From Paludibacter sp. (lineage in GTDB: Bacteria; Bacteroidota; Bacteroidia; Bacteroidales; Paludibacteraceae): a stretch of DNA of 11,548 nucleotides. This document shows positions 7,821-11,548 of the stretch, in pieces. Every line of letters begins with the position of its first letter. The first letter of the stretch is position 1. The stretch lies in the NCBI GenBank assembly GCA_028748945.1, contig JAQTOL010000062.1:1-11548 (forward strand), given 5' to 3'. Under the pieces are notes generated by a model that had not been told where the DNA came from, made no database searches, and saw only the letters and a list, made by a program, of their open reading frames with translations. Position numbers and translations under genes: made by a program.

Positions 7821-8171
7821 ATGTTGATGTTCCAAAACGGTCTGCTTGCTACATTTATCCCTGAGATTCTTATGGTGGTTGGCTATCTTTTTTGCCTGTT
7901 TTCACCCAAAATAAACACAGAACCATCAACTCCCGAATTAAATTTCACTAACACAACACAGATTTATTCAACTCAAAAGGTTCAGCAAAACACCTTTATT
8001 ACAACCTGTTACGATTTTCAGTCTGAAGATTTTAATTTTTCAGAATTGCAAAATTTACCTGCAATAAACTCTGTGAGAGTAAAAAAACTATTTGAACTAT
8101 ATTTATTTAAGCTTTCGGATGGTTTAACCTTTGAGCAATTTTCACGTCCACCTCCTTCACGTTTGTGCTAA
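7821..8171 (+). CDS. Small single-TM protein with Pro-rich C-terminus, unknown function
   Basis: I do not recognise a named family. From ATG 7821 the product has 116 residues; ATG 7827 would give 114, and the frame is open back to a TTG at 7749. One hydrophobic segment (about residues 6-28, GLLATFIPEILMVVGYLFCLF) is followed by about 85 polar residues rich in Thr, Ser, Asn and Gln (TNTTQIYSTQKVQQNTF), with a TM or signal-anchor topology that puts the tail outside the cytoplasm. The protein ends with FSRPPPSRLC. The conserved-looking LLATFIPEILMV and RPPPS ends suggest a real gene rather than chance. The outer-membrane protein gene follows 87 nt downstream on the same strand, so co-expression is possible. 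Confidence 0.6.
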   Translation: MLMFQNGLLATFIPEILMVVGYLFCLFSPKINTEPSTPELNFTNTTQIYSTQKVQQNTFITTCYDFQSEDFNFSELQNLPAINSVRVKKLFELYLFKLSDGLTFEQFSRPPPSRLC

Positions 8172-8224
8172 GTATTATTTTTTTAAGATTCCCGATAAAA
8201 ATATCTATCTGAAATTTGCACATA

Positions 8225-8232
8225 TACATTTG
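8225..8232 (+). promoter_or_regulatory. Possible -7 box for the outer-membrane protein gene
   Basis: TACATTTG matches TAnnTTTG, 26 nt before the ATG at 8259. The -33 region lacks TTG at normal spacing, so transcription from upstream is equally possible. Confidence 0.35.
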
Positions 8233-8258
8233 TAAAACAATAATTTATTTAAATTCAT

Positions 8259-8909
8259 ATGAAGAAAATTAATTTTCTATCAATTATAATCTTCCTTTGT
8301 TCGTTAAGTTGGACAAGCGTTTTGGCTCAAAAAGATTCGACCATACGCAGGGTTCCGCATCAAATCAGCGTGGAATTCGGATACAGGTATTCCTTTTACA
8401 CAAACACAGAATTAGTAAATGATGGTACCTATGCTTTGTTGGATGCAAGAGGAAAAGTTCTTCCCTATCAGGCAAACATGGCCACGAACGGTGTTGGAAT
8501 TTTGGCGGATTACGGCTGGCAATTGAGTGGATTGAACGGTAAAAAACCGGCAATTTATCTTACTATCCCAATGGGTTATAGCACTTTATTACCTGACAAT
8601 CCAAGTTCAAAACGGATTTCGATGCTTAATTATGGCTGGACTATCCGCCATGAACTTGCCACAAAGGATAAAAAAATTATACCTTTCGTCGGCTATGGAT
8701 TATTTTTGAATAATCTGAGTGTTGAAGGTGTACCCGGTTCCGTTTCGGGTCATCAAACTCAATTTGAAGGAGGATTAAATTTTAAAACCAGTACCAAATT
8801 AAATTATTTTGTCAAGTTACAAGCCAGTTATTCTTCGTATCCAAAACTTGGATTGAAAAATTCATTGCATTTTATGTATTTAGATTTAAGAGCAGGAGTA
8901 CGTTTTTAG
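8259..8909 (+). CDS. Small outer-membrane beta-barrel protein
   Basis: The protein has 216 residues with a clear signal peptide: KK, a hydrophobic core (FLSIIIFLCSLSW) and a VLA|Q cleavage site after residue 23. The mature part alternates polar and aromatic residues in strand-sized pieces (HQISVEFGYRYSFYT, PAIYLTIPMGYSTLL, KIIPFVGYGLFLNNL, TKLNYFVKLQASYSSY, LHFMYLDLRAGVRF) and ends in Phe, the usual signal for Bam-dependent outer-membrane insertion. This indicates a barrel of about eight strands. No catalytic motif or ligand site is visible, so function is unknown. It is the last gene before a strong bidirectional terminator. Confidence 0.85.
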   Translation: MKKINFLSIIIFLCSLSWTSVLAQKDSTIRRVPHQISVEFGYRYSFYTNTELVNDGTYALLDARGKVLPYQANMATNGVGILADYGWQLSGLNGKKPAIYLTIPMGYSTLLPDNPSSKRISMLNYGWTIRHELATKDKKIIPFVGYGLFLNNLSVEGVPGSVSGHQTQFEGGLNFKTSTKLNYFVKLQASYSSYPKLGLKNSLHFMYLDLRAGVRF

Positions 8910-8945
8910 AATTGATTAATAAACAATTAAGGAATTGACTAATAG

Positions 8946-8975
8946 AATAAGGCTGTAAGAAATTACAGCCTTATT
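8946..8975. terminator. Bidirectional hairpin terminator
   Basis: AATAAGGCTGTAA and TTACAGCCTTATT form a perfect 13-bp stem around a GAAA loop, with A-rich sequence on the left and T-rich sequence on the right. It sits between two convergent genes (stops at 8909 and 8989) and can serve both. Confidence 0.92.
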
Positions 8976-8988
8976 TATAAATATCAGT

Positions 8989-9834
8989 CTATTTTATCAC
9001 TTTAAAGCTTAAAGGCAGCTCACCATTATTCCCAAAGGCTGCGATAAGTTTCACTTCCGTTAGTGTATAGTCACCGGTTATCATGCTTTTCCCGCCTTCT
9101 ATGACAGATCGTACAATCGGAGCAGCTAAAACAGTATTATCCAAAACAATGGCAATTGGATTGCCAATATTTTGTTTTGTAATTTCTGCCCACAAAGCAA
9201 CAGCCGGTTTGTTAAAGTTAATCCCGATATAAAAAATTTTAGCATCCTTGCCGGATTTCATACTTTCTATATCAACTCCCGTTAATAGAGGACCGTTTTC
9301 TGATCTAAGAGCATACAAGCATATATCGGAATCTTTTGAAGGTTGACTCCATACAAATTTGCAGCCTGGGTTTTGCTCCAATGACTGTAAATACGCATTC
9401 ACCCGGGATGATTCTGAAATTGAACAACATCCGATTTCTACAAGGTTATTTTTATCATTATTTTTTAATAAAGATAACAGATGCTGACTATCCTTTAAAA
9501 GTTCAGGCAAACTCTTTCGATCGTACATCTTGTAAAACCCGATTTTCCCTTTTTGCGTAAGCAACTTTTCAGCCACTTTAAGATCCATATTATCGGGAAA
9601 TGTTACCTGAATTTGATTTCTTTCAGGAATAATCCTCAGTTCGAATTTTTCGTTACTAAAATCTTTCAACCGGTTCGAAATAATTTTAGCTGACTGAGAA
9701 AGAGCAGTTTCCGATACATTTATGTCAGTTGATTGAATCAGGATTGTTTGGGCTGCATTGGCTTTAACAGGAAAAGCAGCAGTTATAATGCCGAACACTA
9801 TGACGGCAAGCAAGAAATATATTTTTGTTTTCAT
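8989..9834 (-). CDS. Exported stand-alone SecD P1-domain protein
   Basis: The protein has 281 residues. A signal peptide (MKTKIYFLLAVIVFGIITAA, cleavage near ANA|AQ, residues 25-28) is followed by what looks like the first periplasmic (P1) domain of SecD/SecDF and nothing else. Residues about 30-100 match the P1 base (ILIQSTDI, IISNRLKDF, QIQVTFPDN, AEKLLTQKGKIGFYK). Residues about 175-278 match the head and return to base (GPLLTGVDIESMKSG, IGINFNKPAVALWAEIT, NIGNPIAIVLDNTVLAAPIV, GGKSMITGDYTLTEVK, GELPLSFKVI). The six-helix translocation domain of SecD is absent. In SecD, P1 binds the emerging preprotein; here a soluble or envelope-attached role is only inferred. Two adjacent Cys (C136, C137) lie in a variable insert. 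No good promoter box is seen just upstream, so it may be read through from the 133-aa gene. Confidence 0.82.
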   Translation of the reverse strand: MKTKIYFLLAVIVFGIITAAFPVKANAAQTILIQSTDINVSETALSQSAKIISNRLKDFSNEKFELRIIPERNQIQVTFPDNMDLKVAEKLLTQKGKIGFYKMYDRKSLPELLKDSQHLLSLLKNNDKNNLVEIGCCSISESSRVNAYLQSLEQNPGCKFVWSQPSKDSDICLYALRSENGPLLTGVDIESMKSGKDAKIFYIGINFNKPAVALWAEITKQNIGNPIAIVLDNTVLAAPIVRSVIEGGKSMITGDYTLTEVKLIAAFGNNGELPLSFKVIK

Positions 9835-9909
9835 CGTTTTAAATTTTTAAATTAAATAGCTGCCCGCTTCAATTTAAAGCAGGAAATTAATAAATCTTTT
9901 AATCAGAAT

Positions 9910-10311
9910 CTAACTTAAAGATGGGAGGTCTTTGGCATCCATCGAAAACAGATGATAGTATAACCTACAAGTGGACTGAGGTTCCAGAAATGAGAATGAT
10001 TTTTCGAGATAAAAAAACCGTTGAGCAAAGCTCCTGTTGTCAAAAGCTATTTTGAACTTGTTATTATAAAACAATAAACCTGTTTTATCCATGGAAGTCA
10101 GCAGACTTTTTTGTAATACAGGTGTTTGTATATTATCAGAAATAATTGCAGGAACAGAGTTTGAGTGTAATCCGGTTACAATTACATAATGTGCATCATT
10201 AAAAGTCATTTTCTCTGAACGTCCGGAGAAAAAAGCAAATACAAAGAAGAGCATGACTATAAAAAGTATGCTTTCAATTTGTTTTGTACTATTTTCCTTT
10301 CGTTCCAACAT
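9910..10311 (-). CDS. Single-TM protein of unknown function (133 aa)
   Basis: I do not recognise the family. The product has a short basic N-terminus (MLERKENSTK), one TM helix at about residues 12-29 (IESILFIVMLFFVFAFFSG) and a tail of about 100 residues that probably faces the periplasm (FNDAHYVIVTGLHSNSVPA, DKTGLLFYNNKFKIAFDN, EKSFSFLEPQSTCRLYYHLF). ATG 10311 is chosen over the in-frame ATG at 10350 because the latter overlaps the -7 box, while 10311 leaves a leader of about 30 nt. The SecD-P1 gene lies 75 nt downstream on the same strand, so the two may be co-transcribed and share an envelope setting. Confidence 0.72.
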   Translation of the reverse strand: MLERKENSTKQIESILFIVMLFFVFAFFSGRSEKMTFNDAHYVIVTGLHSNSVPAIISDNIQTPVLQKSLLTSMDKTGLLFYNNKFKIAFDNRSFAQRFFYLEKSFSFLEPQSTCRLYYHLFSMDAKDLPSLS

Positions 10312-10347
10312 GAAGCAGATCAGTATTTCTTCTAATAATTTATGCTG

Positions 10348-10378
10348 CAAATATAGATGATATTTTTTTCAAAACAAA
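10348..10378 (-). promoter_or_regulatory. Consensus Bacteroidetes promoter for the 133-aa gene
   Basis: On the minus strand TTTG (10378-10375), exactly 19 nt, then TATATTTG (10355-10348) matches the full Bacteroidetes consensus. It lies between the end of the TIGR02757 gene (10395) and the ATG at 10311, and it decides that start codon. Confidence 0.8.
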
Positions 10379-10394
10379 TTCTTCAGCGGATTAT

Positions 10395-11186
10395 TTATAA
10401 AAATTCGTTCTTTCCTTCAAATACACCAATACCGAATAAGGCAAAATCATATTTTATCGGATCGGTCGCATCGAATGCCCGAAGCACAGAGGTGATTTCT
10501 TCCACAGCTCTCCAGTCGTTTTGCGTTCGGAGTAGTAAACCCAGTCCCCGGGCGGTATTACCGGTATGAACATCGAGCGGAAGCATAAGCGCTGACATCG
10601 GAATGCTTTTCCACAAACCAAAATCAACTTCATTTTCGTCAGAGCGCACCATCCAGCGAAGAAACATGTTGAGACGTTTAGCCGACGAATTAGCCGCAAC
10701 ATCAGAAATATGTTTTGTTACATGTTTGTCGTGCGGAATGGATAAAAATATGTCCCTAAAATACGACAAGGCTCCCTGAACGGTATTGTCAATCCGGTAT
10801 CCTTTTGTAAATACAGATTCCAATCCTCCCTGACACTTGTATATATTTTTCAATGATTCCAAAAAAAACAGGCAATCGTTACCATTAAATGTACGGTGAA
10901 CAAAGTTGGAAATTCTTTTCCAGTCGGAATTATCCGCATCAATCAAAAAATCATAGGGTGAATTGTCCATCCATTCCATTAATTTGTTGGCATTGTTGAT
11001 AATGCTTTTCCGTTGCCCCCATGCAATTGTCGAAGTCAGAAATGCGGAAATTTCAATGTCTTCTTTTCCTGAAAACAAGTGTGGAATCTGTATGGGATCC
11101 GAATCGATAAAATTGCTTGAATTATATTGAGAAACCCGGCTATCAAGAAATTGTTTTATTTCGGGAAGGTCTGTTGAAAATTTCAT
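10395..11186 (-). CDS. TIGR02757 / DUF2400 family protein
   Basis: The protein has 263 residues, soluble, with no signal peptide or TM segment. It carries the family signatures FLTSTIAWGQRKSIINNANK (about 48-67), a central HxxSDVAANSSAKRLNMFLRWMVR stretch (about 160-181), FGLWKSIPMSALMLPLDVHT (about 189-208) and QNDWRAVEEIT followed by DPIKYDFALFGIG near the C-terminus. The conserved GNTARGLGLL after the DVHTG is consistent with a helical, DNA-glycosylase-like fold, but the family has no established function that I can cite. It starts 10 nt after the lipoate-ligase-like gene stops, so the two probably share a transcript. It ends just before the consensus promoter of the next gene. Confidence 0.9.
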   Translation of the reverse strand: MKFSTDLPEIKQFLDSRVSQYNSSNFIDSDPIQIPHLFSGKEDIEISAFLTSTIAWGQRKSIINNANKLMEWMDNSPYDFLIDADNSDWKRISNFVHRTFNGNDCLFFLESLKNIYKCQGGLESVFTKGYRIDNTVQGALSYFRDIFLSIPHDKHVTKHISDVAANSSAKRLNMFLRWMVRSDENEVDFGLWKSIPMSALMLPLDVHTGNTARGLGLLLRTQNDWRAVEEITSVLRAFDATDPIKYDFALFGIGVFEGKNEFL

Positions 11187-11196
11187 TAGCTGAATT

Positions 11197-11548
11197 TTAG
11201 AAAAGTGCTTCGCTTTTTATGAAACCATCACTTTGAAGTGAAGCAAGTTCAAAACGTTGAGAAATGAAATCTGCCAGTTGATTATTCGTATGAGAAAACC
11301 CTTTCTCTTTCAGTGATGTAACAAATTCGGAATGTTTTCTACCTTCACGATAATCGGGTTCCTTTGAAGGATATTTCAGGTACTTTTCGAATGTAGATGC
11401 CGGTTCACCGAAGTTAAGCACCGCATGATAAAGCAGTGCCTCTTTACTCCGGTAAATGGACGAACCTAAAATCTTTTTTCCATCGATAGCAATATCCGAA
11501 ATCCCTCTCATGGCGAGGTTCTTCACTCCTGCTCTTTCCAGGCTCTCA
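11197..11548 (-). CDS. Lipoate-protein-ligase-like protein, N-terminus beyond window
   Basis: Only the C-terminal 116 or so residues are present; the frame enters from the right edge (ESLERAGVKNLAMRGISDIA) with no stop, so the GTG at 11526 is an internal codon and not a start. RGISDIAIDGKKILGSSIYR matches the lipoate-ligase/biotin-ligase catalytic-domain pattern with the conserved lysine (DGKKILGSS), followed by ALLYHAVLNF (the HGTLL position), FEKYLKYPSKEPDYREGRKH and a C-terminal helix pair. Relatives attach lipoate or octanoate to lipoyl domains of 2-oxoacid dehydrogenases and GcvH. Which substrate this one uses cannot be told from the fragment. Replacement of the usual HGTLL by YHAVL is seen directly. 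Confidence 0.8.
   Translation of the reverse strand, partial: ESLERAGVKNLAMRGISDIAIDGKKILGSSIYRSKEALLYHAVLNFGEPASTFEKYLKYPSKEPDYREGRKHSEFVTSLKEKGFSHTNNQLADFISQRFELASLQSDGFIKSEALF

Noticed and set aside
9862..9883. Terminator between the 133-aa gene and the SecD-P1 gene
   Set aside because: The possible stem has only about six pairs with a bulge and no clear T-run, so it is not convincing; read-through seems at least as likely.
10357..10569. Plus-strand ORF over the end of the TIGR02757 gene
   Set aside because: It overlaps the consensus minus-strand promoter and conserved codons of the TIGR02757 protein, with no sign of its own expression signals.

Overview
The window is AT-rich and looks like a chromosomal segment from a Bacteroidetes bacterium, probably order Bacteroidales. 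The evidence is a TonB-dependent receptor with a carboxypeptidase-regulatory-like N-terminal extension, Bacteroidetes -7 boxes (TAnnTTTG) placed just upstream of most gene starts, a DUF5362 protein, a TIGR02757/DUF2400 protein, and a two-subunit B12-dependent methylmalonyl-CoA mutase of the kind used in the succinate-to-propionate route. I see no rRNA, tRNA, CRISPR array, transposase or prophage gene.

Layout. Positions 1-1997 (minus) hold the N-terminal 665 codons of a TonB-dependent receptor that runs off the left edge. Positions 2183-6842 (minus) form the methylmalonyl-CoA mutase unit: promoter at 6814-6842, mutA (small, non-B12 subunit), then a broken four-helix-bundle (S23/23S-rRNA-intervening-sequence type) gene, then mutB (catalytic, B12-binding subunit), and a strong hairpin terminator at 2183-2218. 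Positions 7042-8909 (plus) carry a three-TM DUF5362 protein, a small single-TM protein of unknown role ending in a Pro-rich tail, and a small outer-membrane beta-barrel protein. A perfect 13-bp hairpin at 8946-8975 separates these from a minus-strand group: an exported protein made only of the SecD P1 periplasmic domain, a 133-aa single-TM unknown, a TIGR02757/DUF2400 protein, and the C-terminal part of a lipoate-protein-ligase-like protein cut by the right edge.

The most notable structure is between mutA and mutB. A roughly 477-bp block (4413-4889) contains the S23-type pseudogene (two in-frame TAA codons) and is bounded by arrays of a 7-bp repeat (TCTTGNN) that face each other as inverted repeats. 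One array begins within the mutA stop codon and the other ends 15 nt before the mutB ATG. The block fits exactly between two genes that are expected to be co-transcribed. In the mRNA the two arms could pair over 23 of 24 positions and enclose the pseudogene, a layout that recalls 23S rRNA intervening sequences. Whether this is a mobile cassette, a passive repeat, or an RNA-processing element is inference.

Functionally, MutA and MutB form the heterodimer that interconverts succinyl-CoA and (R)-methylmalonyl-CoA. The other genes are envelope proteins or housekeeping genes with no evident connection to this pathway.
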